Notes: generated from the sequence alone by a model not told the origin. Numbered from the stretch's first letter, positions 1 to 8,468 are shown. The stretch is DNA of 57,092 bases from Catellatospora vulcania (GCF_009720385.1 NZ_WARX01000038.1:1-57092), one strand, 5' to 3'. A program made the numbers and translations.

Positions 1-623
1 GGGTCGGTTTCGCCGCGGGTGAGGGCTTGGCCGATGAGGACGTCGATGGCGATGCCGTTCTCGGCGTGCATCATGATCATGGAGCCGTTGTCGCGGGCTT
101 TCTGCATGGCGCGCAGGATCTGGCCGTCGTCGCTGTAGAAGACGCCGGGGTAGGCCATGAACAGTTTGAAGCTGCTGATGCCCTCGGTGTCGACCAGGGA
201 GTCCATGGCTTTCAGCGACTCGTCGTCGACCCCACCAATGATCATGTGGAACCCGTAGTCGATATGGCAGTTCCCATCGGCCTTGGCATGCCAGGCGGCG
301 AGGCCGTCCGGGATGCGTTCGCCGGTGCGCTGCACGGCGAAGTCGACGATCGTGGTGGTGCCGCCGAACGCCGCGGCCCGGGTGCCGGTCTCGAAGGTGT
401 CCGAGGCGGACGTGCCGCCGAAGGGCAGCTGCATGTGGGTGTGCACGTCGACCGCGCCGGGGATGACGTACTTGCCGCTCGCGTCCACCACCTGCGCACC
501 CTCGACCGCCGGGGTGCTCTCCGGGGAGAACAGCCCGGCGATCTTCTCGCCCTCGACCAGCACGTCCGCGGGGTGGCTGCCGGTCGCGGTGACCACGGTG
601 CCGCCTTTGATCAGCAGATACAC
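1..623 (-). CDS. hydA: Dihydropyrimidinase / D-hydantoinase, C-terminal part cut off by window edge
   Basis: Only the first 207 codons are in the window. The protein starts with a GTG and a strong GAGGAG Shine-Dalgarno upstream. Visible motifs are those of the cyclic amidohydrolase superfamily: a short N-terminal beta domain (YLLIKGG, VVTATG), then the metal-binding DVHTHMQLPFGGT stretch (HxH, about residue 60) that enters the TIM barrel, and IVDFAVQ further on. Known family role: zinc-dependent ring opening of dihydrouracil/dihydrothymine to N-carbamoyl-beta-amino acids. The next gene upstream on the same strand is a ureidopropionase-like enzyme, which would act on that product, so this is probably step two of reductive pyrimidine degradation. 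A hydantoinase or allantoinase-like specificity cannot be excluded from half a protein. Confidence 0.88.
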   Translation of the reverse strand, partial: MYLLIKGGTVVTATGSHPADVLVEGEKIAGLFSPESTPAVEGAQVVDASGKYVIPGAVDVHTHMQLPFGGTSASDTFETGTRAAAFGGTTTIVDFAVQRTGERIPDGLAAWHAKADGNCHIDYGFHMIIGGVDDESLKAMDSLVDTEGISSFKLFMAYPGVFYSDDGQILRAMQKARDNGSMIMMHAENGIAIDVLIGQALTRGETD

Positions 624-634
624 GCCGTGCCTCC

Positions 635-1474
635 TCAGGCCTGGGTCAGCGGGCCGTAGGCGTCGGGGCGGCGGTCGCGGTAGAACTGCCAGCGGTCGCG
701 CACCGTGTCCAGCAGCCCCAGGTCCAGGTCGCGGACGAGCAGCTCCGGCTGGTGCGCGTCGGCCGTGTCGCCGACGAACGCGCCCTCCGGGTCGACGAAG
801 TACGAGGTGCCGTAGAAGTCGTCGTCGCCCAGGTCCTCGATGCCCACCCGGTTGATCGCCCCGATGAAGTACTCGTTCGCCACCGCCGACGCGGGCTGCT
901 CCAGCTGCCACAGGTAGGACGACAGCCCCCGGCTGGTCGCCGACGGGTTGAACACCATCTGCGCGCCGTTGAGCCCCAGCGCCCGCCAACCCTCCGGGAA
1001 ATGCCGGTCATAACAGATGTACACCCCGACCCGGCCCACCGCCGTGTCGAACACCGGATAACCCAGATTGCCCGGACGGAAGTAGAACTTCTCCCAGAAC
1101 CCCTTCACCTGCGGAATATGAGTCTTGCGGTACTTACCCAGGTAACTGCCGTCGGCGTCGACCACCGCCGCGGTGTTGTAGAGCACGCCGGGCTGCTCCT
1201 GCTCGTACATCGGCAGGACCATCACCATCCCGAGTTCCCGCGCCAGAGCCTGGAACCGCTCCGTCGTCGGACCCGGGATCGACTCCGCGTAGGAGTAGTA
1301 CTGCGCATCCTGGACCTGGCAGAAATACGGGCCGTAGAAAAGCTCCTGGAAACAGATCACCTTCGCACCCTGCGCGGCGGCCTGACGCGCATACTCCTCA
1401 TGCGCCTTGATCATCGATTCCTTGTCACCGGTCCAGGTCGTCTGGACCAGCGCGGCACGGATCACGCGCGACAT
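635..1474 (-). CDS. Nitrilase-superfamily amidohydrolase, probable beta-ureidopropionase
   Basis: 279 residues. The carbon-nitrogen hydrolase triad is visible: Glu44 (FQELFYG), Lys117 (KYRKTHIP) and Cys154 (YICYDRHFPEG). The usual length for this family is about 280, so the protein is complete. An in-frame upstream extension exists, but MSRVIRAALVQ matches the normal nitrilase N-terminus and is taken as the start. The enzyme hydrolyses N-carbamoyl-beta-alanine (or a close analogue such as N-carbamoylputrescine) to the amine, CO2 and ammonia. It lies 11 bases upstream of the hydantoinase gene on the same strand, so the two are almost certainly co-transcribed. That context favours beta-ureidopropionase over N-carbamoylputrescine amidase. 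It acts in the cytoplasm and has no signal peptide. Confidence 0.88.
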   Translation of the reverse strand: MSRVIRAALVQTTWTGDKESMIKAHEEYARQAAAQGAKVICFQELFYGPYFCQVQDAQYYSYAESIPGPTTERFQALARELGMVMVLPMYEQEQPGVLYNTAAVVDADGSYLGKYRKTHIPQVKGFWEKFYFRPGNLGYPVFDTAVGRVGVYICYDRHFPEGWRALGLNGAQMVFNPSATSRGLSSYLWQLEQPASAVANEYFIGAINRVGIEDLGDDDFYGTSYFVDPEGAFVGDTADAHQPELLVRDLDLGLLDTVRDRWQFYRDRRPDAYGPLTQA

Positions 1475-1563
1475 GCGGCACCTCCTGCGAGCCTGTTGAG
1501 CCGGTACTCCAGGTAACCAGGCGAACCGCACCGGTGTGCCCCGACGTGCCGGATAAACAACCA

Positions 1564-1578
1564 TATTCTCAGCGAATA
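1564..1578. promoter_or_regulatory. Inverted repeat upstream of the pyrimidine-catabolism genes
   Basis: TATTC-N5-GAATA sits about 90 bases upstream of the amidohydrolase start, in an AT-richer patch (about 1549-1580) that stands out from the GC-rich surroundings. The position fits an operator or promoter for the leftward operon. No regulator gene is adjacent. This is inference from symmetry and position only. Confidence 0.35.
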
Positions 1579-1678
1579 GTGCGAAGTCACGCGGGCACCC
1601 TGTCCGCCCCGGCGGGAAAGCGCAGGTGGTGGGCGAGGGGGCAGCGGGCGGCGGCCCGCGCAGGGAGAATGCTCCGCC

Positions 1679-1948
1679 ATGACCAGAGAAGGCTCATCGC
1701 TGCCGGAGTGGATGCGCAAGGACGCCGAGCCCGCCCGCACCACCTTCTACTGGCGTGTCACCCAGTGGCTCGGCAGGCAGTGGTGGTTCGGCGGTCTGTG
1801 GCGGGCGGTGCGCGACCGGCCGCGGGTGTCCCGGCGCTTCCCGCGGACGTACGCCGTCGTGGCGTGGCTGCTGGCCGTCGCGATCGCGTTCTTCCTCGGC
1901 TACAAGCTCATCGAGTACTACAACCTCATCCTGATCGGCGCAGTCTGA
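1679..1948 (+). CDS. Small single-pass membrane protein, unknown function
   Basis: 89 residues, not recognised as a named family. A charged N-terminal half rich in Trp/Arg (for example RVTQWLGRQWW) is followed by one hydrophobic helix (about residues 60-80, VVAWLLAVAIAFFLGYKLI) and a short tail. The Arg-rich segment before the helix suggests a cytosolic N-terminus by the positive-inside rule. The ATG is preceded by a GGGAG-like site. It is divergent from the pyrimidine operon and upstream of the APC permease gene, with about 100 bases between them, so co-transcription with the permease is possible. No function is assigned. Confidence 0.6.
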   Translation: MTREGSSLPEWMRKDAEPARTTFYWRVTQWLGRQWWFGGLWRAVRDRPRVSRRFPRTYAVVAWLLAVAIAFFLGYKLIEYYNLILIGAV

Positions 1949-2052
1949 TCGGCGCGGTGTAGCCCGTCGCGGCGATCGGCTCAACGGAGTATTGCCATAT
2001 GTCTCTGTAACGCTGGACACTCGTGCATCGTCCAGCGCCAGAAGGGGCAATC

Positions 2053-3624
2053 ATGAGTGATCCCGCGCAGACAACGGACACCGACTCCGCACGGCTCGCC
2101 GAGCTCGGTTACAAGCAGGAACTGCACCGTGGGTGGAGCGGCTTCTCCAACTTCGCCATCTCGTTCTCCATCATCTCGATCCTGGCGGGCTGCTTCACCA
2201 CATTCGGCCAGGCCTGGATGAACGGCGGCCCGATCGCCATCTCGTGGGGCTGGCCGATCATCTCCGCGTTCATCCTGATCATCGGGCTGTGCCTGTCGGA
2301 GCTGGTCTCGGCGTATCCGACCGCGGGCGGCATCTACTGGTGGGCGGCGAAGCTCGGGCGGCCGGTGCACGGCTGGTTCACCGGCTGGTTCAACCTGATC
2401 GGGCTGGTCGCGGTGACCGCGTCGGTCGACTACGGCTGCGCGACCTTCCTCAACCTGGCGCTGGCCAACACCGTGCCGGGCTGGGCGGGCACCTTCACCC
2501 AGGCGTTCTACCTTTTCCTGGGCATCCTGGTGCTGCACGCGCTGGTCAACATCTTCGGCGCGCGGATCATCAACCGGCTGCAGGACATCTCGGTCTGGTG
2601 GCACGTGTTCGGCGCGGCCGTCATCGTCGCCATCCTGATCGTCGTGCCGACCAGCCACCAGAGCCCGTCCTTCGTCTTCACCGAGACGATCAACGGCAAC
2701 GGCTTCAACGGCGGCAGCACCTCCGGCCTCGGCTTCTGGCTGTACGTGCTGCCGCTGGGCGGCCTGCTCACGCAGTACACGATCACCGGGTTCGACGCCT
2801 GCGCGCATGTGGCGGAGGAGACCCGCGGGGCGGCGCTGAACGCGGCCAAGGCGCTGTGGCGGTCCATCTTCTACTCCGCGATCGGCGGCTGGATCCTGCT
2901 GCTGGCCCTGCTGTTCGCGGTGAAGGACGCGGGCGCGGTCACCGAGGGCTACGGCTTCGTCGGGGTGCTGCTGCAGGGCGCGCTGTCGTCCGGCTTCTTC
3001 AAAGTCGTGATCATCATCTCCGTGGTCGGCCAGTTCTTCTGCGGCATGAGCTGCGTGACCTCGATGTCGCGGATGATGTACGCGTTCAGCCGCGACGGGG
3101 CGGTGCCCGGCTGGCGGCTGTGGACCCGACTGGACCGCAACGGCACCCCGGTCTGGGCCGTCGTCGCGGGCTGCGTCGCGGGCGGCCTGCTGACCCTGCC
3201 CGCGCTGTACCAGAAGAACGGCGCCCCGATCGCCTTCTACGCGGTCGTCTCGGTCGCCGTGATAGGCCTCTACCTGGCCTTCCTCATCCCGATCATGCTG
3301 CGGCTGAAGGCCGGCGACAGCTTCGAACCGGGCCCGTGGACGCTGGGCAGGCGCTACAAGGTGCTGGGCTGGATCGCGTCCATCGAGATCATCGTCATCT
3401 CGGTGTACTTCATCCTGCCGACCGTGCCGGCCGGGGTGCCGTTCAGCGACGAGTTCGACTGGTCCGCGGTGAACTACGCGCCGATCGCAGTCGGTACGGT
3501 GATGCTGCTGATCGGGGTGTGGTGGATCGTGTCCGCACGGAAGTGGTTCACCGGACCCCGACGTACTGTGGATCTCCCCGCCGGGGTCGCGACCGCCGAC
3601 GCCCCGGTGGCGGTGCTGGACTGA
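2053..3624 (+). CDS. APC-family amino acid / nitrogen-compound permease
   Basis: 523 residues with about 12 hydrophobic segments. The N-terminal motif (LAELGYKQELHRGWSGFSNFAISFSIISIL, read in two parts) and the GGIYWWAAKLG and GFDACAHVAEETRGAA stretches are typical of the amino acid-polyamine-organocation superfamily, in the GABA/choline-permease-like branch. The start is placed at MSDPAQ behind an AGAAGGGGC ribosome site rather than at an in-frame ATG ten codons earlier. In this neighbourhood it may import a pyrimidine-derived or beta-amino acid substrate, but substrate cannot be read from sequence. The gene ends in a strong hairpin (3628-3667). Confidence 0.85.
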   Translation: MSDPAQTTDTDSARLAELGYKQELHRGWSGFSNFAISFSIISILAGCFTTFGQAWMNGGPIAISWGWPIISAFILIIGLCLSELVSAYPTAGGIYWWAAKLGRPVHGWFTGWFNLIGLVAVTASVDYGCATFLNLALANTVPGWAGTFTQAFYLFLGILVLHALVNIFGARIINRLQDISVWWHVFGAAVIVAILIVVPTSHQSPSFVFTETINGNGFNGGSTSGLGFWLYVLPLGGLLTQYTITGFDACAHVAEETRGAALNAAKALWRSIFYSAIGGWILLLALLFAVKDAGAVTEGYGFVGVLLQGALSSGFFKVVIIISVVGQFFCGMSCVTSMSRMMYAFSRDGAVPGWRLWTRLDRNGTPVWAVVAGCVAGGLLTLPALYQKNGAPIAFYAVVSVAVIGLYLAFLIPIMLRLKAGDSFEPGPWTLGRRYKVLGWIASIEIIVISVYFILPTVPAGVPFSDEFDWSAVNYAPIAVGTVMLLIGVWWIVSARKWFTGPRRTVDLPAGVATADAPVAVLD

Positions 3625-3627
3625 CCA

Positions 3628-3667
3628 CCGGTCCGCGCGGCAGCCGTCGAGCTGCCGCGCGAACCGG
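3628..3667 (+). terminator. GC-rich hairpin after the permease gene
   Basis: A 17-bp stem (3628-3644 with 3651-3667, one mismatch) with a six-base loop starts five bases after the permease stop codon. There is no T-tract after it, as is common in high-GC actinobacteria. It separates the permease from the diguanylate cyclase gene. Confidence 0.7.
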
Positions 3668-3732
3668 ACCGGACCGGGACGCCGAACGGGGAATCACCGT
3701 CGGGCGGTGGGCTGAAGAAGGTGGAATGGGGT

Positions 3733-5268
3733 GTGGCTAGGCGAGACGATCCGCCCAACCGTGCGCACGGCGAGCAGCTGGCCGCGGAGTGGGTGACGTT
3801 CCGCGACCTGCTCGTGGCGGGCCGGTCGGCTGACGCCATCGCGCTCGCCGACCGCATCGTCGCCGAGTCCGGTGATGCACTGCGGGTCGCCCAGGCCCTT
3901 ATCGAGAAGGTCGCGGGCCTGCTCAACCAGGGTGGCGCCGCGCGCCCGGCGCCGCTGCTGGACCGGATCGCCGACCTGTTGCGGCACGCGGGCCACAGTC
4001 CCCGGCTCAGCGGCGAATACCACGTGCTGGCGGCTTATGCCGCGTTCGCCGACGGGTCGATGAGCACCGCGGTCAGCAACCTGGTGCAGGCCGAGCGGGT
4101 GCTGCGCGGCATGACCGAGGCCAACCAGGCCGCGGTGAGCACCTGGCACGACATGTCGGTGACGTACTCGGCGATGGGTTTCCATGCCAAGGCCGTCGAG
4201 GCGATGCGGGCCGGCCGTCGCACGTGCGTGGCCGCGGGCATCGCCGAGGCCAACTGCGCTTGCCTGGAGACGCTGGTGCGCTCGGCCGTGGCCCGCGACC
4301 ACCAGGGCATGACCGACGACTGCGTACGCGAGCTGTGGGAGGTGGTGACCTTCGGCAGCACCGCCGAGCCGGACCTGACCGTGTCCGACCGCACCTACCT
4401 GCGGTACTCGGTGGCCCGGCTGGCCGCGTTGGGCCACCGCCCCGTGGGCGGCGACCCGGTGCGCGGCGGGACCACGCCGGACAGCCCTGACCAGTCCTTC
4501 TCGCAGGTCGTCTACCTGACCACGGTGTGCGAGGCGATCGCGGCCGACCGCCCCGACGAGGCGCTGCGCCTGCTCGGGGAGCCCGCGGCGAGCGGGACCT
4601 GGCTCGGCGAGGCCGAACCGCACCGGCTGCGCTCGATCGCGCTGTCGCGCATCGGCGACCACGCGGGGGCCGTGGAGGCCGAACGGGCCATGCTGCGGGT
4701 CATCACCCGCGACGACGGCACGCTGCGGGACCGGTACATCGACAGCGTCAACGCCCGCCTCGACCAGGACCGGTTGCGCCAGATCGCCCAGGAGCACGCC
4801 GACGCGGCGATGAGCGACCCGCTGACCGGCCTGCCCAACCGGCGGCGGATCAAGGCGTTCGCCGCCGAGCTGGCGGGCCGGGGCGCCGACGCGGCGGTGG
4901 GCCTGATCGACCTGGACGGGTTCAAGGCCGTCAACGACACCCACGGGCACAGCTCGGGCGACCTGGTGCTCCAGCGGATCGCTGGGCTGCTGGCGCAGAG
5001 CGTACGCGGCCAGGACCTGCCCGCCCGGTTCGGCGGCGACGAGTTCATGGTGATCCTGCCGGAGACCGGGCTGGCCGAGGCCCGCGAGGTCGGCGGCCGC
5101 ATCATCGCGTCGGTGGTGGGCGAGGACTGGGACGCGCTCGTCCCCGGGACCCCGGTCGGCATGAGCATGGGCTGGTCGGTGCTGCCCGCGGGCGGCGACC
5201 TCGACGCCGTGGTGCGGGACGCCGACGAGGAGCTCTACCGCGAAAAACGCGCCCTCCGCCCCGCCTGA
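3733..5268 (+). CDS. Soluble diguanylate cyclase with N-terminal TPR-like sensor region and GGDEF domain
   Basis: About 511 residues. The first 340 are Ala/Leu-rich helices resembling tetratricopeptide repeats. They are followed by a GGDEF domain beginning near DPLTGLPNRRR. The active-site FGGDEF is intact at about residue 434, and an RGQD sequence lies exactly five residues before it, matching the RxxD inhibitory (I) site for product feedback. The protein should therefore make c-di-GMP from two GTP and be feedback-inhibited. There is no transmembrane helix, so it is cytosolic and the TPR part probably receives a protein signal. Two GTG starts are possible (3721 or 3733); 3733 has better spacing from AAGGTGG. 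No EAL domain or other c-di-GMP gene is adjacent. Confidence 0.88.
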   Translation: MARRDDPPNRAHGEQLAAEWVTFRDLLVAGRSADAIALADRIVAESGDALRVAQALIEKVAGLLNQGGAARPAPLLDRIADLLRHAGHSPRLSGEYHVLAAYAAFADGSMSTAVSNLVQAERVLRGMTEANQAAVSTWHDMSVTYSAMGFHAKAVEAMRAGRRTCVAAGIAEANCACLETLVRSAVARDHQGMTDDCVRELWEVVTFGSTAEPDLTVSDRTYLRYSVARLAALGHRPVGGDPVRGGTTPDSPDQSFSQVVYLTTVCEAIAADRPDEALRLLGEPAASGTWLGEAEPHRLRSIALSRIGDHAGAVEAERAMLRVITRDDGTLRDRYIDSVNARLDQDRLRQIAQEHADAAMSDPLTGLPNRRRIKAFAAELAGRGADAAVGLIDLDGFKAVNDTHGHSSGDLVLQRIAGLLAQSVRGQDLPARFGGDEFMVILPETGLAEAREVGGRIIASVVGEDWDALVPGTPVGMSMGWSVLPAGGDLDAVVRDADEELYREKRALRPA

Positions 5269-5284
5269 CCGCCCCCGCGACTCG

Positions 5285-5349
5285 ATAGACGTTGGCCTAT
5301 CTGGATGAAAATCCGGCGATCGGACTCATCTAGATAGGCCAACGTCTAT
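5285..5349. terminator. Long palindrome between convergent genes (bidirectional terminator or interspersed repeat)
   Basis: Two 24-base arms (5285-5308 and 5326-5349) pair with one G-T mismatch around a 17-base loop. The outer 18 bp are perfect. The arms are AT-richer than the flanks. The element lies between a rightward and a leftward gene, so it would form a hairpin in both transcripts. No U-tract follows on either strand. Confidence 0.6.
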
Positions 5350-5366
5350 GTGAAAGACCTAGTCCT

Positions 5367-6929
5367 TCACTGGAGTGTCACGCCGCGGGGTGCGCTCTCG
5401 CGGTGCGTCCGGTCCAGGGCGGTCACGTAGTAGGTGACCTGGCCGACCGGTGGCGCGGCCAGGTCGGTGAACGTGGTCGCCCCGCGGGCGGTGCCGAGCA
5501 GGTTGCGTCCGGCCTCGATGCCGCAGCCGGCTCCGTCGGCCCGGTACACCGCGTAGTAGGCGGGCGCGCCACCGCCCGCCTGCCAGTTGAGCCGGATGCC
5601 GCCGCCGACCCTGGTCGCCGTGACCTGGCCCGGCGTCGCGGGCGCCGTGCCCGGCACCAGCGGCGAGACCGGGACCAGTGCGGGGTGGGCGTGGAAGTCG
5701 GTGCGCAGCCGGTCGGCGAAACCGAGCGGGTTGGCCAGCAACTCTTCGATCGAGTAGTAGATGTCCCCGGCGACCTCGGGGTGTTGCCGGTTGAGCAGCA
5801 GGTGGTCGGGCATCTCGGCGGGGTTGCTCCAGCCGGGGTCGGTGGTGCCGCCGATCCGGTAGGCGGCCTGGCCGATGTAGAGCTGCACCCGGGTGCCCGC
5901 GACGACCTGCGACCACCAGGGCACCAGCGCGTCGTACGGCGCGGCCGGGAAGCCGATCGTCCAGTAGAGCTGCGGTGCGACGTAGTCGATCCACTCCTGC
6001 TTGACCCACTTGCGGGTGTCGGCGTAGATGGCGTCGTAGGACTGCAGCCCGTTGGTGGCCGAGCCGAGCGGGTCGGTGGTCTGGTTGCGCCAGATGCCGA
6101 ACGGGGAGATCCCGAAGCGCACGTGCGGCTTGGCCTGCTTGATCCGGGTGGCCAGGTTCTGCACGAACGTGTCGACGTTGCCGCGCCGCCAGTCGTCGAG
6201 GGTCTTGCCGGCCCCGTACGCGGCGAACTCGGCGGCGTCGTCGAAGGTCTGCCCGGCCGCCGGGTAGGGGTAGAAGTAGTCGTCGAAGTGCACGCCGTCG
6301 AGGTCGTAGCGGGTGACCGCGTCCATGATGGCGTCCGCGCTGTGCTGGCGGGCGGCGGGCACGCCGGGGTTGTAGTAGAGGCGGCCGTCGTAGGCCTCGA
6401 CCCAGTTCGGGTGCGTCCGGGCTGGGTGGCCCGCCACGAGCTGGTTGACGTTGGGCTGCATGGACACCCGGAACGGGTTGAACCAGGCGTGCAGTTCCAG
6501 GTTGCGGGCATGCGCCTCGGCGACCGCGAAGCCGAGCGGGTCGTAGCCGGGCGACACGCCCTGGGTGCCGGTGAGGTACTGCGACCACGGCTCGAACGGC
6601 GACGGCCAGAACGCGTCGGCGGTGGGCCGCACCTGCAGGAATACCGCGTTGAAGCGCAGCCCCACGGCCCGGTCGAACAGCGAGCGCAGCTCGGCCTGCT
6701 GCTGGGCAGCGGACAGCCCGGTGGTCGACGGCCAGTTGACGTTCACCACGGAGGCGATCCAGAGTCCGCGCAGCGCGCGTTTGGGGGCCTCGCCCAGCGG
6801 GCAGCCGTCGGCGGCGGTCGGGGCCGCGGCGGGCGCGGGGTCGTCGGGCGGGGCAGCGGCCTGCCCGCAGCCCGCGACGGTCAGCGCGGCGGCGGTAAGC
6901 AGCGTCACCATGGTCCGTCTGGCTCGCAC
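5367..6929 (-). CDS. GHL10-type (YngK-like) secreted glycoside hydrolase-like lipoprotein
   Basis: 520 residues from a GTG with an AGGAGA site. The N-terminus RARRTMVTLLTAAALTVAGC has a basic stretch, a hydrophobic core and a lipobox, so the mature protein should be lipidated at that Cys and anchored outside the membrane. Next comes the glycosyl-hydrolase-like 10 (DUF187) TIM barrel: RALRGLWIASVVNVNWPS, FNAVFLQVRPTADAFWPS, DGVHFDDYFYPYP, and a YWTIGFPAAPYD segment. The C-terminus (from about residue 425) resembles a fibronectin type III domain (VTATRVGGGIRLNW, YYAVYR). Known members act on or bind cell-wall or secreted glycans; the substrate here is not known. It is monocistronic, facing the cyclase gene. 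Confidence 0.83.
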   Translation of the reverse strand: MRARRTMVTLLTAAALTVAGCGQAAAPPDDPAPAAAPTAADGCPLGEAPKRALRGLWIASVVNVNWPSTTGLSAAQQQAELRSLFDRAVGLRFNAVFLQVRPTADAFWPSPFEPWSQYLTGTQGVSPGYDPLGFAVAEAHARNLELHAWFNPFRVSMQPNVNQLVAGHPARTHPNWVEAYDGRLYYNPGVPAARQHSADAIMDAVTRYDLDGVHFDDYFYPYPAAGQTFDDAAEFAAYGAGKTLDDWRRGNVDTFVQNLATRIKQAKPHVRFGISPFGIWRNQTTDPLGSATNGLQSYDAIYADTRKWVKQEWIDYVAPQLYWTIGFPAAPYDALVPWWSQVVAGTRVQLYIGQAAYRIGGTTDPGWSNPAEMPDHLLLNRQHPEVAGDIYYSIEELLANPLGFADRLRTDFHAHPALVPVSPLVPGTAPATPGQVTATRVGGGIRLNWQAGGGAPAYYAVYRADGAGCGIEAGRNLLGTARGATTFTDLAAPPVGQVTYYVTALDRTHRESAPRGVTLQ

Positions 6930-7097
6930 GTCGTCTCCTGTCGATCTGTCCGAGAGCCCGGCCGGGCTGTGTCGGAAAGTTTCGCAGGACGATTCTGTGT
7001 CGTAAAGATTTACCGATCTTCCGCCGTCGATCCGTGACACGGCGGTGCGACACGAGCATTATCGGTGCAGTTCGCGTGCGCATGCGTGTTACATTCC

Positions 7098-7160
7098 CGG
7101 GGTTATAACCTCGTCCTCCCGTATACCCGCAGCGCCCGAGAAACGACCCGGGCGCTGTCC
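7098..7160 (+). promoter_or_regulatory. cspA upstream region: candidate -10 and 5' leader hairpin
   Basis: A TATAAC candidate -10 box lies near 7103. Downstream, 7130-7138 pairs with 7149-7157 (9 bp, cagcgcccg arm) around a 10-base loop, leaving a roughly 75-base leader to the cold-shock start. Long structured leaders are usual for cold-shock genes. Promoter assignment is tentative; the hairpin is directly visible. Confidence 0.45.
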
Positions 7161-7231
7161 GCATTGGTGCGGTACGGGAGGCGAAGAGTTCACACGGAGT
7201 GGACTCGCAGCCTCACCAAGGAGTATCTGAC

Positions 7232-7435
7232 ATGGCTGTCGGCACCGTGAAGTGGTTCAACGCGGAAAAGGGCTTCGGCTTCATCACCCCGGACGGCGGT
7301 GGAGCGGACGTGTTCGCGCACTTCTCCGCGATCCAGTCCAACGGCTACCGGAGCCTCGACGAGAACCAGCGGGTCGAGTTCGAGATCACCCAGGGCCAGA
7401 AGGGCCCGCAGGCCGCGAACATCCGCCCGGTCTGA
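7232..7435 (+). CDS. cspA: Cold-shock domain protein
   Basis: 67 residues, the full length of a single cold-shock domain (OB fold). Both nucleic-acid-binding motifs are intact: RNP1 KGFGFI (residues 14-19) and RNP2 VFAHF (residues 31-35). The ATG follows an AAGGAG ribosome site seven bases upstream. It is an RNA chaperone that binds single-stranded RNA/DNA in the cytoplasm. It is monocistronic, with a structured leader and a strong hairpin terminator 12 bases after the stop. In actinobacteria, copies of this type are often constitutive rather than cold-induced; the sequence alone does not decide this. Confidence 0.95.
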   Translation: MAVGTVKWFNAEKGFGFITPDGGGADVFAHFSAIQSNGYRSLDENQRVEFEITQGQKGPQAANIRPV

Positions 7436-7446
7436 GCGCGCATCAT

Positions 7447-7477
7447 CCGAGGGACGGGCAGTCTGCCCGTCCCTCGG
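7447..7477. terminator. Strong hairpin terminator between cspA and the oxidoreductase
   Basis: A perfect 14-bp stem (7447-7460 with 7464-7477) with a 3-base loop lies between convergent genes. It is followed by CGTTC rather than a T-run, so it probably works as a bidirectional GC-rich terminator. Confidence 0.85.
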
Positions 7478-7481
7478 GCGT

Positions 7482-8429
7482 TCACCGCGCGACCGTCAGC
7501 ACGATCTTTCCCGCGGTGTGGCCGCCCTCGCCCAGCTCGTGCGCCCGCCCGGCCTCCTCCAGCGGGAAGACCGCCGCCACCAGCGGTTTCAACTGCCCGC
7601 CGTCGGCCAGGGCCGCGATCCCGGCCAGACCGGCCTGGTCCGGTTCGACCAGCAGCGTCACCGCACGCCGTCCCGCCGCCTGCGCCTTGGCCGCCAGCCG
7701 CTGCGCCGCGAACACGGCCACGATGCTGACCAGCAGCCCGTCCGGGCGCAGCACCCCCAGCGAGCGCTCCTCGTAGTCGCCGCCCACCGTGTCCAGCACG
7801 ACGTCCATGTCGCGCGCGACGGCGGTGAAGTCCTCGGTCCGGTAGTCCACGCAGACGTCGGCGCCCCAGCCGCGCAGCAGTTCGTGCCGGGGGACGCTCG
7901 CCGTCGCGACCACGTACGCGCCCCGGGCCTTGGCGATCTGCACCGCCAGATGACCCACGCCACCGGCCGCCGCGTGCACGAGCACCCGGTCGCCCGTGCG
8001 CACCCCGGCGGTGTCCACCAGCGCCTGCCATGCGGTGAGCCCCGCCAGCGGCAGCGCGGCCGCCTCGACGTGGCTCAGGGCGGCGGGCTTGCGGGCGAGG
8101 TGCCGGGACGGCGCGGTGACGTACTCGGCGTAGCCGCCCGCGGCGCGGGGGAAGTGCGGCATGCCGTACACCTCGTCGCCGGCCTGGAAGCGGGTCACGC
8201 CCGCGCCGACCGCCGCGACCACCCCGGAGACGTCCCAGCCGACCGTGTACGGCGGGGTCAGGAAGAGGCCGTGCCGGCGGACGGTCCAGTCGACCGGGTT
8301 GACCCCGGCCGCGTGCACCTCGACGAGCACCTCGGTGGGCCCGGGGACCGGGCGCTCCACCTCCACCGGGAGGAGGACCTCCGGGCCGCCGAGGACCTGC
8401 TGGCGCATTGCTCGCATGTGTTCTGACAT
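7482..8429 (-). CDS. NADPH:quinone oxidoreductase / zinc-independent MDR alcohol dehydrogenase
   Basis: About 315 residues. The N-terminal GroES-like domain reads VEVHAAGVNPVDWTVRRHG and VGWDVSGVVAAVGAGVTRF; the Rossmann part has the AAAGGVGHLAVQIAK nucleotide-binding loop. Zinc-binding cysteines of classical alcohol dehydrogenases are absent, which fits the QOR subfamily. The role is NAD(P)H-dependent reduction of quinones or enals. It is divergently transcribed from an HxlR-family regulator with a shared 60-base spacer that contains an inverted repeat, so redox- or electrophile-responsive control is likely. Several in-frame Met codons are available; MSEHMRAMRQQ is chosen, with MRAMRQQ (8417) as the alternative. 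Confidence 0.85.
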   Translation of the reverse strand: MSEHMRAMRQQVLGGPEVLLPVEVERPVPGPTEVLVEVHAAGVNPVDWTVRRHGLFLTPPYTVGWDVSGVVAAVGAGVTRFQAGDEVYGMPHFPRAAGGYAEYVTAPSRHLARKPAALSHVEAAALPLAGLTAWQALVDTAGVRTGDRVLVHAAAGGVGHLAVQIAKARGAYVVATASVPRHELLRGWGADVCVDYRTEDFTAVARDMDVVLDTVGGDYEERSLGVLRPDGLLVSIVAVFAAQRLAAKAQAAGRRAVTLLVEPDQAGLAGIAALADGGQLKPLVAAVFPLEEAGRAHELGEGGHTAGKIVLTVAR

Positions 8430-8468
8430 GCGGTCCATCGTGGTCGCCGCCGGTATCCATTGTGAAGA

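Noticed and set aside
27..659. Long rightward reading frame opposite the hydantoinase
   Set aside because: Pure GC-skewed antisense frame; the reverse strand reads a recognisable amidohydrolase with metal motif and a good ribosome site.
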